Shown one piece after another: positions 56,439 to 64,000 of a DNA stretch of 64,000 bases. A model generated the notes under the pieces. That model saw nothing but the letters and a program-made list of their open reading frames with translations, was not told the origin of the DNA and did not search any database. Positions within the stretch are counted from its first letter, which is position 1, and every line of letters starts with the position of its first letter. The stretch is from Halomonas sp. SpR8 (GTDB taxonomy: Bacteria; Pseudomonadota; Gammaproteobacteria; Pseudomonadales; Halomonadaceae), in NCBI RefSeq assembly GCF_031010195.1, contig NZ_JAUAMC010000008.1, positions 124,001-188,000 on the forward strand, written 5' to 3'. The position numbers were made by a program, and so were the translations under genes.

Positions 56439-57599
56439 ATGCATCCATTGACTCACCGCCTACTCATCGCCGCTTTACCTCTATCACTGCTCAGTGCCGC
56501 TGTTAGCCATGCCAGCGACGTTGAACTACCCGGCACCATGGCCTGGACCGCCTATGGCACCAACTCAAGCGGCTACGCCCAAGCCGTGGCCATCGGCAAC
56601 ATGCTGCAGAATAAATACGATTCATCGGTGCGTATTTTGCCCGGTGATAATGACGTATCACGTATGACACCGCTCAAGCAGGGCCGTGTTGACCTGTGCG
56701 CCTGCGGAATATCCAGCTACTACGGGGCGGAAGGCGTGATGATGTTTGCCGACCCAGACTGGGGACCTCAACCGCTGAGAGTCATTACCACCTCAACCGC
56801 TTCGTTTGGCCTTTCCCTGGCAGTGGCAGGCGACTTAGACGTTGAAACACCCGCCGACCTCAAAGGAAAACGCATCGCCTATATCCGCGGCGACGACGCA
56901 CTCAACAAAGGCACCGAAGCATACCTAGCATTTGGTGGCCTGACCTGGGATGACGTCGAGCGAGTGGATTACCCCGGCTACGGACGTTCTTTCGACGGTA
57001 TTATCGCCGGTGATGTCGACGCCTCGTTCACCACTACCGTAACCCCGCCCGCCCAGCAGCTTGCCAGCAGCCCACGCGGCATTAGCTGGCCGGTACTAGA
57101 CCCTGAAGATGAAGCGGGCTGGGAGCGCATGACCGAAGTGGCGCCCTATTTCCGTCCCCATGAAGTCACCGCAGGCGCGGGGGGGATTAGTGCTGACAAC
57201 CCAGTGCCCAGCGCCAGCTACCCGTACCCCATTGTGGTTGCCAATCAAGACCTGGATGACAACGTTGCTTACGGCTTGATCAAGGCCATGCAGGTAAATT
57301 TTGACGACTACAAAGACAACGCGCCCGGCGCCCTTGGCTATGCCTTGGAAGAACAGGATTTTCAATGGGTCATACCCTTTCACGATGCGGTCGTGGAGTA
57401 CTACAAAGAGATCGATGTGTGGACCGATGAAATGCAGGCCCACCAGGATAAGCTCGTTGAACGCCAGGATGTACTGCTAAGCGCCTGGGAAAGCTTTATG
57501 CAAGACGCACCTGATGAGGAAGAAGCATTTACTGCTGACTGGATGGAAGCTCGCGCCGCCGCACTCAGCGAAGCTGGCTTCGAACCGATCTTTGAGTAA
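56439..57599 (+). CDS. TAXI-family TRAP transporter binding protein (first copy)
   Basis: Protein of 386 residues. A signal peptide ends near SHASDVELP, and the TAXI-type binding domain follows (AWTAYGTNSSGYAQAVAIGN; DLCACGISSYYG; RGDDALNKGTEAYLA). It captures a solute in the periplasm for the fused permease 50 bases downstream. It is closely similar to the second binding protein past the permease. AAGGAG precedes the ATG. The ligand is not known; TAXI systems often carry glutamate, 2-oxoglutarate or other carboxylates. Confidence 0.9.
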   Translation: MHPLTHRLLIAALPLSLLSAAVSHASDVELPGTMAWTAYGTNSSGYAQAVAIGNMLQNKYDSSVRILPGDNDVSRMTPLKQGRVDLCACGISSYYGAEGVMMFADPDWGPQPLRVITTSTASFGLSLAVAGDLDVETPADLKGKRIAYIRGDDALNKGTEAYLAFGGLTWDDVERVDYPGYGRSFDGIIAGDVDASFTTTVTPPAQQLASSPRGISWPVLDPEDEAGWERMTEVAPYFRPHEVTAGAGGISADNPVPSASYPYPIVVANQDLDDNVAYGLIKAMQVNFDDYKDNAPGALGYALEEQDFQWVIPFHDAVVEYYKEIDVWTDEMQAHQDKLVERQDVLLSAWESFMQDAPDEEEAFTADWMEARAAALSEAGFEPIFE

Positions 57600-57607
57600 T
57601 ACGCCAC

Positions 57608-57627
57608 GGGGCGGCGCTCGCCGCCCC
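57608..57627 (+). promoter_or_regulatory. Intercistronic GC-rich hairpin in the TRAP operon
   Basis: GGGGCGG (57608-57614) pairs with CCGCCCC (57621-57627), with a six-base loop and no T-run, between the binding protein stop and the permease start. Such hairpins often protect the upstream mRNA and raise binding protein over permease. Confidence 0.6.
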
Positions 57628-57649
57628 TGCTGATTGACCGGATGCCCCC

Positions 57650-59656
57650 ATGACTACAGAAACCTCGCCTGCTAATCCTCAGCAGGTTAAAGAAAAGATC
57701 AGCCAAATTCGTCAGCTTCCCACCGCGCTGCAATGGATTCCAGCCACTGTCACCGTTGTCTTGATGCTGATGACGCTGGATTACCTGTTCAATATCGGCT
57801 GGCTTACCTTTGTTACTGGCCTGGAAACGCAGTTTTACTATGCCGTCGTCGCGCTGCTACTTCCATTGGTTTTTCTGCTCTGGCCCCTACGTAGCAGCCT
57901 ACAAGAACAGCCTATTCCTTGGTATGACTACCTGCTCAGCGCTTCGACACTCATTGTTGGGGGCTACTTTGTTTATAACGCTGTGCCAATACTGGAGCGC
58001 GGTTGGGCGTTTGCTGCCCCGGATGTGGCAATTTACGCCAGCTACGCTTTTTGGCTGCTGATTATTGAAGCATCACGCCGGGCGGGTGGTTTACCGATTG
58101 CAATTATTGCGGGCGTGTTCTCGCTCTACCCGCTGGTGGCAGATATTGTCCCTGGCCCTATTCAGGCGTTTCCTTCAAGCCTTGAAGAGACGGCCATGTA
58201 CCACACCATGAGCACCGAAAGCATCATGGGTGTACCGCTGCAGGCATTCGCCGGCCTGGTTATTGGTTTTTTGGTGTTTGGTGTCGTGCTGCAAAAAAGC
58301 GGCGGTGGTAAATTTTTTATTAACCTAGCCTTTGCCTTGTTGGGCCATGTGCGCGGCGGCCCTGCCAAAGTATCGATTTTCTCCAGCGGCCTGATGGGCT
58401 CAATGAGCGGCAGCGTGATCAGTAACGTGCTGACCACCGGCGTGTTATCGATTCCCGCCATGCGCCGCATTGGCATGAGCCGCTCATTTGCTGGTGGCGT
58501 GGAGGCCTGCGCTTCCACTGGCGGCGTATTGATGCCCCCGGTGATGGGTGCCACTGCCTTTGTGATGGCGATGTTTTTGGACGTTCCCTACGCCACCATT
58601 GCCCTGGCGGCAGTGATCCCTTCCATTCTCTACTTCCTAGGGCTGTTTATCCAGATCGACGCCTACGCCGCGCGTAACGATATTAAAGGCTTGCCCGCCA
58701 ATGAACTGCCGTCACTTTGGCAAACCCTGAAAGAGGGCTGGTACTTTATTTTCGTCTTTGCGCTATTGGTGTGGATGTTGCTGATTATGCAGCGTGAAGC
58801 CGTCGCTCCTTTTTATGCGACTGCACTGCTACTGGTGCTCAACCAGTTCTCAAAGCACAACCGCTGGGGCTGGAAAGATGTGTCTGACACGCTCTCATCC
58901 GCCGCCAAGCTGTTTGCCGAACTGATCGCCATTTTAGCCGGCGTGGGCATGCTCGTGGGTGCACTCTCCATGACCGGGCTCTCTGGCACCATTGCTAACG
59001 ACTTTATCAACATTGCCGGTGGCAGCGTACCGCTACTGCTGCTTATGGGTGCCGTGACCAGCTTTGTGCTGGGCATTGGTATGACCGTCACCGCTGCGTA
59101 TATCTTCCTCGCCGTCGCGTTGGCGCCTGCGCTGATTCAAGGCGGCGGGCTCGATCCCATGGCAGTGCATATGTTCATCCTTTACTGGGGCATGCTGAGC
59201 TTTATTACCCCGCCGGTGGCGCTGGGTGCCTTTGCCGCCGCCACTGTGGCTGGCGCCAAGCCCATGGAAACGGGCCTGCAAGCCATGCGTTTGGGTAGCG
59301 TGATTTATTTTATTCCTTTCCTCTTCGTGCTTAATCCCGCACTGATTATGCAGGGAGCGCCACTGATGATCGTGGCCGTATTTATCCAAGCCATCATCGG
59401 CATCATTTTATTTGCCTCAGCCATGCAGGGTTACCTGATGGGCGTCGGAAGACTGGGCTATGGGACGCTCCAAGAGGGCATTATTCGTGCCCTGGTATTA
59501 ATTGCCGGCCTGCTATTGGCGCTTCCCGGCGGCGGCATGGTACCGCTTAGTCAATGGGAGTTAATCGGCCTCGGCGCTGCGGCACTGCTACCCGGGGTCG
59601 TTTTGGCTCGACTGAGTCAGCGCCATCATCAACGCTCGCTTTCTGCCAGCGCTTAA
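57650..59656 (+). CDS. TRAP transporter fused 4TM/12TM permease
   Basis: Protein of 668 residues with many hydrophobic helices: a small DctQ-like part at the N-terminus joined to a large DctM-like part (FSSGLMGSMSGSVISNVLTT; STGGVLMPPVMGATAFVMAM; LYWGMLSFITPPVALGAFAA). Fused permeases are the norm for TAXI systems. It is flanked by two binding-protein genes. Transport is driven by an ion gradient, usually Na+ in marine and halophilic species. Confidence 0.92.
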   Translation: MTTETSPANPQQVKEKISQIRQLPTALQWIPATVTVVLMLMTLDYLFNIGWLTFVTGLETQFYYAVVALLLPLVFLLWPLRSSLQEQPIPWYDYLLSASTLIVGGYFVYNAVPILERGWAFAAPDVAIYASYAFWLLIIEASRRAGGLPIAIIAGVFSLYPLVADIVPGPIQAFPSSLEETAMYHTMSTESIMGVPLQAFAGLVIGFLVFGVVLQKSGGGKFFINLAFALLGHVRGGPAKVSIFSSGLMGSMSGSVISNVLTTGVLSIPAMRRIGMSRSFAGGVEACASTGGVLMPPVMGATAFVMAMFLDVPYATIALAAVIPSILYFLGLFIQIDAYAARNDIKGLPANELPSLWQTLKEGWYFIFVFALLVWMLLIMQREAVAPFYATALLLVLNQFSKHNRWGWKDVSDTLSSAAKLFAELIAILAGVGMLVGALSMTGLSGTIANDFINIAGGSVPLLLLMGAVTSFVLGIGMTVTAAYIFLAVALAPALIQGGGLDPMAVHMFILYWGMLSFITPPVALGAFAAATVAGAKPMETGLQAMRLGSVIYFIPFLFVLNPALIMQGAPLMIVAVFIQAIIGIILFASAMQGYLMGVGRLGYGTLQEGIIRALVLIAGLLLALPGGGMVPLSQWELIGLGAAALLPGVVLARLSQRHHQRSLSASA

Positions 59657-59684
59657 CCTAGCAGGCAAACACACAAGGAAATTT

Positions 59685-60833
59685 ATGCACACAATAACAA
59701 GACGCCCTCTTGCAGTTGGCAGCGTGGTAGCTGGAATGCTGCTGCTCGCCAGTCATGTCAACGCCATGCCCAGCACCCTTAACTGGACCGCTTATGGCAC
59801 AGGCACCAGCGGCAACGCGCAAATCATGGCAATTAGCCAATTGCTGCAGGAAGAGCATGGCACCCAGTCGCGGGTGATCCCCGGTGAAAATGACACCATG
59901 CGCATGACGCCATTAAAAACGGGTCGCGTTGATCTTTGCGCCTGCGGCATCGCCAGCTACTACGGCTCCGAAGGCGTGATGATGTTTGCCAGACCTGATT
60001 GGGGGCCTCAGCCCATCCGCGTCATTTCAACCTCGATGGCGACCTTTGGGCTAGGCATGGCGGTGGCCGGCGACGTTGAGATCGACTCAATCGCTGACCT
60101 GGAGGGCAAGCGGCTGGCTTACCTGCGCGGTGATGACGCGCTAAACAAAGCCGCCGAGGCGTATCTGGCATTTGCCGGGTTAACCTGGGACGACGTTGAA
60201 CGCGTCGACTTCCCCGGCTATAACGCCGCCTTCGATGGGATTATCAGCGACCGTGCCGATGCCGCCATCACCACAACGGTCACGCCAGCGGCACAACGTC
60301 TTTCGGCAAGCCCACGCGGGCTTCAGTGGCCCGAACTGCCCGCTGAAGATGAAGCCGGTTGGGAACGCATGCTCGACGTGGCGCCCTACTTTCAGCCACA
60401 CACCGTGACCTCGGGGGCAGGTATTGATGCCGATCAGCCGCTTGCCAGCGCCAGCTATCCCTACCCCATCATGGTCAGCAATGCCGATCTTGCCCCTGAA
60501 ACCGTTCGTGGCTTGATCACCACGCTGGTCGAGTCCTTTGACGAATATAAGGACAACGCTCCCGGCGCCAGCGGCTATGCGTTGGAAAACCAGAATATGA
60601 CCTGGGTAGTGCCTTTCCACGATGCGGTGGTCGACTATTACCGAGAAACTGGCATCTGGACAGACGAGATGGAAGAGCACCAGAACGCCCTGGTTGAACG
60701 CCAAACGCTGCTAATGGAAACGTGGCAGGACTATAAGGCTGAGGCGCCGGATGATGAAGAAGCGTTTATAGCGGGATGGATGGAGACGCGTCGTACAGCG
60801 CTTGAAGCGGCCGGGTTTAACCCCGTCTTCTAA
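59685..60833 (+). CDS. TAXI-family TRAP transporter binding protein (second copy)
   Basis: Protein of 382 residues, well over half identical by eye to the binding protein at 56439, with the same DLCACGI motif and the same acidic C-terminal segment (APDDEEAFIAGWMETR). Signal peptide ends near SHVNAMP. It starts 28 bases after the permease with AAGGAA. The pair is best explained by duplication. Differences in the ligand-facing half may give a different solute range through the same permease. Confidence 0.9.
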   Translation: MHTITRRPLAVGSVVAGMLLLASHVNAMPSTLNWTAYGTGTSGNAQIMAISQLLQEEHGTQSRVIPGENDTMRMTPLKTGRVDLCACGIASYYGSEGVMMFARPDWGPQPIRVISTSMATFGLGMAVAGDVEIDSIADLEGKRLAYLRGDDALNKAAEAYLAFAGLTWDDVERVDFPGYNAAFDGIISDRADAAITTTVTPAAQRLSASPRGLQWPELPAEDEAGWERMLDVAPYFQPHTVTSGAGIDADQPLASASYPYPIMVSNADLAPETVRGLITTLVESFDEYKDNAPGASGYALENQNMTWVVPFHDAVVDYYRETGIWTDEMEEHQNALVERQTLLMETWQDYKAEAPDDEEAFIAGWMETRRTALEAAGFNPVF

Positions 60834-60856
60834 CACTTGATCGTGACGACTGTATA

Positions 60857-60880
60857 AGCCGCCAGCGGGCGGCTATTTAT
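60857..60880 (+). terminator. Hairpin after the second TAXI gene
   Basis: AGCCGCC (60857-60863), loop AGCG, GGCGGCT (60868-60874), then ATTTATT. The T-run is broken, so it may allow partial read-through into the beta-oxidation genes. Confidence 0.65.
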
Positions 60881-60908
60881 TCCGCAAAGCGAAATATGGG
60901 AGCAAGCA

Positions 60909-62318
60909 ATGTCCGTTCATTACCAGCGCCACGGCGACATAGGCGTTATTCAAATTACCAATCCGCCGGTCAATGCTTTGAGTCGTGCGGTACGCCGTGG
61001 CTTAGTCGATGCGCTTGACGAGGGTGTTACTGACGCAGATGCTAAAGCGCTGGTCGTGCTAGCCGATGGCCGCACCTTTATTGCCGGAGCGGATATTCGT
61101 GAGTTCGGCAAGCCGCCTCAAGACCCTCTACTGCCCGATTTGATCACCCAACTGGAAGCCTGCCCAAAACCGCTGATTGCCGCGCTACACGGCACGGCCC
61201 TGGGCGGCGGTCTTGAAGTGGCGCTAGGTTGCCACTACCGAGTCGCGCTGGCGGGAACCCGCGTTGGGCTTCCGGAGGTAAAGCTTGGCTTACTGCCAGG
61301 CGCCGGTGGCACCCAGCGTTTGCCGCGCTTAGTGGGCGTTGAGCACGCCTTAGAGATGATTACCAGCGGGCGCTTTGTAGAGGCTGAGGAAGCCTTGGAG
61401 GCGGGCATTATCGACGCCATCAGCAACGCAGAAACGCCGCTTGACGCGGGCCTAGCGGCAGCTAAAGAGGTACTGGCAGGTAACCAAACGTCGCGCATCA
61501 CTGGTCAACTACCACCTCCTTCAGCTGATTCCCAAGCGATCGACTCTACGCTGTCGCGTCTTCACCAAGAATCTCCCGATCTCTTCTCGCCGTTTCGCAT
61601 TGTTGAAGCGGTGGAGGCCTGCGTGACGGCTGAAACGCTTCAAGATGGCCTGCGCCGCGAGCGGGAACTGTTTTTGGCCTGTATGGACTCCCCCCAGCGC
61701 GCCGGACTCATTCATCTGTTTTTTGCCGCGCGCGGCCCTCACGTAGTGCCAAATATTGAGAACGCCAAGGCGTTTAATCACGTCGCCTTAATAGGCGAGC
61801 ATCAGCTATTTGAGCGCCTGCAAAAAACCGCTCAACGGGCGGGGATTACCCTCACTAGCGCACCTGATGCTGCCACCGAGCTATGTCTACTGGCGCCGAA
61901 TACACCCATGGATGCTGCCGTGGGATGCCCCGTCATCAAACTGGACAAGATCGGCATCAGCAGCGGGACTGAGACAGCATTACAGTTAGTCATCGCCGAA
62001 GGCGGCCGCATGGTAGAGCTGGTCAACTCAAGCGCAGAGCCACTGATTCAGCAACAGGCTGCTCTCACCTTAAAAGCGCTAAAAGTCAACGTCGTGGTCA
62101 GCCAACAACAAAGCCTACTGAATACCCTGCACGGTGAGATTGAAAAAGCACCTGCCAGCGAACGGCAATCAGCTTTAGAACGGACGAGCCTTAGTATCGC
62201 TAAAAACGGCTTCTGTTACCGCGAGAGTGATATCGATTTGCTGGCGGTAGAAGCATTGGGCTATCCGCGCCATTTAGGTGGGCCCAACCGCCAGGCAACC
62301 CTTAAGGAAACACATTAA
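60909..62318 (+). CDS. Enoyl-CoA hydratase fused to a degenerate, shortened 3-hydroxyacyl-CoA dehydrogenase domain
   Basis: Protein of 469 residues. The first 190 or so form an intact crotonase domain with the two catalytic glutamates E103 (GGGLEVALGC) and E123 (GLPEVKLGLLPGAGG), as in FadB. The rest aligns in order with a dehydrogenase half: residue 292 onward (VALIGEHQLFERL) sits where the NAD loop should be but lacks GxGxxG, and the C-terminus keeps the closing motif in DIDLLAVEALGYPRHLGGP. Total length is about two thirds of the usual 690-720. So it probably hydrates an enoyl-CoA but cannot oxidise the product with NAD. It overlaps the next gene by one base. Confidence 0.82.
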   Translation: MSVHYQRHGDIGVIQITNPPVNALSRAVRRGLVDALDEGVTDADAKALVVLADGRTFIAGADIREFGKPPQDPLLPDLITQLEACPKPLIAALHGTALGGGLEVALGCHYRVALAGTRVGLPEVKLGLLPGAGGTQRLPRLVGVEHALEMITSGRFVEAEEALEAGIIDAISNAETPLDAGLAAAKEVLAGNQTSRITGQLPPPSADSQAIDSTLSRLHQESPDLFSPFRIVEAVEACVTAETLQDGLRRERELFLACMDSPQRAGLIHLFFAARGPHVVPNIENAKAFNHVALIGEHQLFERLQKTAQRAGITLTSAPDAATELCLLAPNTPMDAAVGCPVIKLDKIGISSGTETALQLVIAEGGRMVELVNSSAEPLIQQQAALTLKALKVNVVVSQQQSLLNTLHGEIEKAPASERQSALERTSLSIAKNGFCYRESDIDLLAVEALGYPRHLGGPNRQATLKETH

Positions 62319-63511
62319 TGAACCTCACTTTTAGCCCCGAAGAGCAGGCATTCCGCGCAGAGGTACGCCATTTTCTAGCCGATGCGCTACCCAGCGATAT
62401 TAGCGAACGCGTGCGCTTGGGCCGACACCTGCGAGCCGATGATCACCTACGCTGGCAGAACACTCTCAGCGAACAGGGCTGGCTCGCCTCTAACTGGCCA
62501 AAAGAACACGGCGGCCCTGGCTGGGGACCGGTACAGCGGCATATTTTTGATGAAGAGTGCGCCGCCGCCCACGCGCCGACGGTCGTGCCTTTCGGCGTCA
62601 ACATGGTGGCTCCGGTCATCATGAAATTCGGCAGTATCGAACAGCAACAGCACTACCTGCCGCGCATTTTGAGCAATCAGGATTGGTGGTGCCAGGGCTA
62701 CTCAGAGCCCGGTGCGGGTTCCGATTTGGCAGGTCTGAATACCCGCGCGGTACGCGATGGCGACCACTATATCGTCAATGGTCAGAAGACCTGGACCACC
62801 TTGGGCCAGCACGCCAACATGCTGTTTTGCCTAGTGCGTACCGACCCAGAGGCTAAAAAGCAGGCGGGCATTAGCTTTCTGTTGATCGATATGCAAACGC
62901 CGGGGATTACCGTACGACCCATTATTACCCTGGACGGTGCCCACGAAGTTAATGAAATCTTTTTAGACAACGTGCGGGTGCCGGTTGAAAACCGCGTCGG
63001 AGAAGAGGGCCAGGGCTGGACCTGCGCCAAATTCCTGCTCACCCACGAACGCACCGGCATTGCAGGGCTTGGCCACGCCAAGCAGGCATTGCGCCACCTG
63101 AAGTCTCTCGCCAGCCGGGTTGAGCATCGTGGCAAACCGCTGTTGGACCTGCCCAGTTTCCGCCAGCGGGTGGTCAAAGCCGAGCTTGAGCTGATAGCGC
63201 TGGAAGTAACCAATCTACGCGTGATAGCCGCAGCCCGGGATGGCGGCGTGCCCGGCGCAGAAAGCTCGCTGCTGAAAGTGCGTGGCTCAGAGCTGCGCCA
63301 GGAGCTAAGCGAGCTCACCCGCCGCGCCCTTGGCCCTGCTGCTCTGCCGTTCTTCCCCGACTTCCTGCATGGTGATGCCAGCCTTGACGATGAGCGCGCC
63401 CAAAGCGCCTCCGCCAGTGCTCAATACTTCAATCGCCGCAAGCTGTCGATTTATGGCGGCTCCAACGAAATACAGAAAAGTATTGTCGCCAAAACTATTT
63501 TAGCTATGTGA
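62318..63511 (+). CDS. Acyl-CoA dehydrogenase, large-subunit type (PimC/FadE26-like)
   Basis: Protein of 397 residues with the acyl-CoA dehydrogenase fold (WCQGYSEPGAGSDLAGLNTR; LSIYGGSNEIQKSIVAK). The usual Glu of MCAD-type enzymes before the GTS/GSN motif is Gly here; E244 in THERTG may serve as the base instead. It is followed by a second dehydrogenase gene, the arrangement of two-subunit enzymes acting on bulky or dicarboxylic acyl-CoAs (pimeloyl-CoA, steroid side chains). The start overlaps the previous stop. Confidence 0.88.
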   Translation: MNLTFSPEEQAFRAEVRHFLADALPSDISERVRLGRHLRADDHLRWQNTLSEQGWLASNWPKEHGGPGWGPVQRHIFDEECAAAHAPTVVPFGVNMVAPVIMKFGSIEQQQHYLPRILSNQDWWCQGYSEPGAGSDLAGLNTRAVRDGDHYIVNGQKTWTTLGQHANMLFCLVRTDPEAKKQAGISFLLIDMQTPGITVRPIITLDGAHEVNEIFLDNVRVPVENRVGEEGQGWTCAKFLLTHERTGIAGLGHAKQALRHLKSLASRVEHRGKPLLDLPSFRQRVVKAELELIALEVTNLRVIAAARDGGVPGAESSLLKVRGSELRQELSELTRRALGPAALPFFPDFLHGDASLDDERAQSASASAQYFNRRKLSIYGGSNEIQKSIVAKTILAM

Positions 63512-63521
63512 GGAAGTCACC

Positions 63522-64000
63522 ATGGATTTTGCTTTAACCGACGAGCAACGCATGCTCGAAGAGACGCTCTCTCGCTTAGTGGCCGATCAGGTTTCCGCAG
63601 AGCAGCGCCGTGCGATGCTTGCCGCTGCCCCCGAAGGTGCTTCTGCACTCTGGCGCACCTTTGCTGAGCTTGGCCTACTGCATATGCCCTTTAGTGAAGA
63701 CGTAGGTGGGCTGGGTGGCGATGGCACCGACCTGATGATTATTATGCAGGCACTCGGGCGAGGCCTGGTGCCAGAACATTATCTTGCGGGCCTTGTGCTA
63801 CCCGGCCAGTTATTGGCCCTGACCGCTAACAGCGAGCAGCAGAAACACTGGCTAACCCCACTACTTGAGGGCAAACACCAATTGGCGTTTGCCTGGCAGG
63901 AATATAGCACCCGCTATGATGCCTTTACGGTATCTACCCAAGCTAAACAGCAAGACGGTCAGTGGCAGTTAAATGGCAGAAAAGATGTCGTTTTGAACCT
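63522..64000 (+). CDS. Acyl-CoA dehydrogenase, small-subunit type (partial, runs off the window)
   Basis: The first 159 residues are visible. They start MDFALTDEQRMLEETLSRLV and contain ELGLLHMPFSEDVGGLGGDG, typical of the N-terminal domain of the small subunit (PimD-like). GAGGAAG precedes ATG 63522, ten bases after the large-subunit stop. No frame interruption is seen up to the window end. Confidence 0.85.
   Translation, partial: MDFALTDEQRMLEETLSRLVADQVSAEQRRAMLAAAPEGASALWRTFAELGLLHMPFSEDVGGLGGDGTDLMIIMQALGRGLVPEHYLAGLVLPGQLLALTANSEQQKHWLTPLLEGKHQLAFAWQEYSTRYDAFTVSTQAKQQDGQWQLNGRKDVVLN

Noticed and set aside
60180-60704. Minus-strand open frame of 174 codons in the second TAXI gene
   Set aside because: Antisense to a strong family match; the sister copy at 57096-57443 gives a similar shadow, explained by shared sequence, not by a conserved gene.

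Overview
The window looks like chromosomal DNA of a moderately halophilic gammaproteobacterium, most probably Halomonadaceae (Halomonas/Vreelandella type). This is inferred from acidic proteins, gene orders shared with Pseudomonas and Escherichia (yccA next to tusDCB-tusE; gloB-yafS-rnhA-dnaQ; wrbA-DUF2069; yejABEF), K+ handling genes and TRAP transporters. No sequence search was run. The DNA is almost fully coding, with one tRNA and no rRNA, CRISPR array, prophage or insertion sequence that I can recognise.

Layout. 0.4-3.8 kb: a three-gene operon of an aspartic-protease-like lipoprotein, an inactive-transglutaminase/multi-TM protein and an ATP-grasp ligase. 3.8-5.1 kb: zur, a hisI-type gene and yidD, a likely zinc-responsive group. 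5.2-8.7 kb: sufE and nfuA (Fe-S biogenesis) flank a divergent tyrosine recombinase/KfrA-like pair with several inverted repeats between them. 9-19.5 kb: metH, a MATE exporter, a sulfite/nitrite reductase with DUF934, smr, a GGCT-like protein, wrbA-DUF2069 and cytochrome b561. 19.8-24.3 kb: pdxH, then a Pat-type protein acetyltransferase divergent from a histone-deacetylase-family enzyme. 24.4-27.3 kb: XRE-cupin regulator, tusDCB-tusE for tRNA thiolation, and yccA. 27.4-30.2 kb: a secreted dienelactone-hydrolase-like protein and a run of very small proteins, three of them under 60 codons. 30.3-33.5 kb: K+ channel, tRNA-Ser(UGA) and K+/H+ antiporter. 33.6-41 kb: an orphan substrate-binding protein, a decayed Cho-like fragment, a YbfF-type hydrolase, yhhQ behind a strong preQ1-I riboswitch candidate, prpE, an ArsR regulator, sohB and an SCP2 protein. 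41-46 kb: nudC, dnaQ, rnhA and a yafS-like gene, divergent from gloB and mltD. 46-54.4 kb: yejABEF peptide importer, rsuA, omega-amidase and rarD. 54.5-64 kb: SulP transporter, then a TAXI-TRAP system with two binding proteins, an enoyl-CoA hydratase fused to a shrunken dehydrogenase half, and a pair of acyl-CoA dehydrogenases, the second cut by the window end.

How the parts may work together (inference). PrpE carries the lysine motif that Pat enzymes acetylate, and the window also holds a Pat-like enzyme and a deacetylase-family enzyme that could control it. The TAXI-TRAP genes and following beta-oxidation genes read as an uptake-and-degradation unit for a carboxylic acid, perhaps a dicarboxylate. 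Most interesting to follow up: the preQ1 element, the hydratase with a degenerate dehydrogenase domain, the recombinase/KfrA module, the ATP-grasp operon and the zur-hisI-yidD group.
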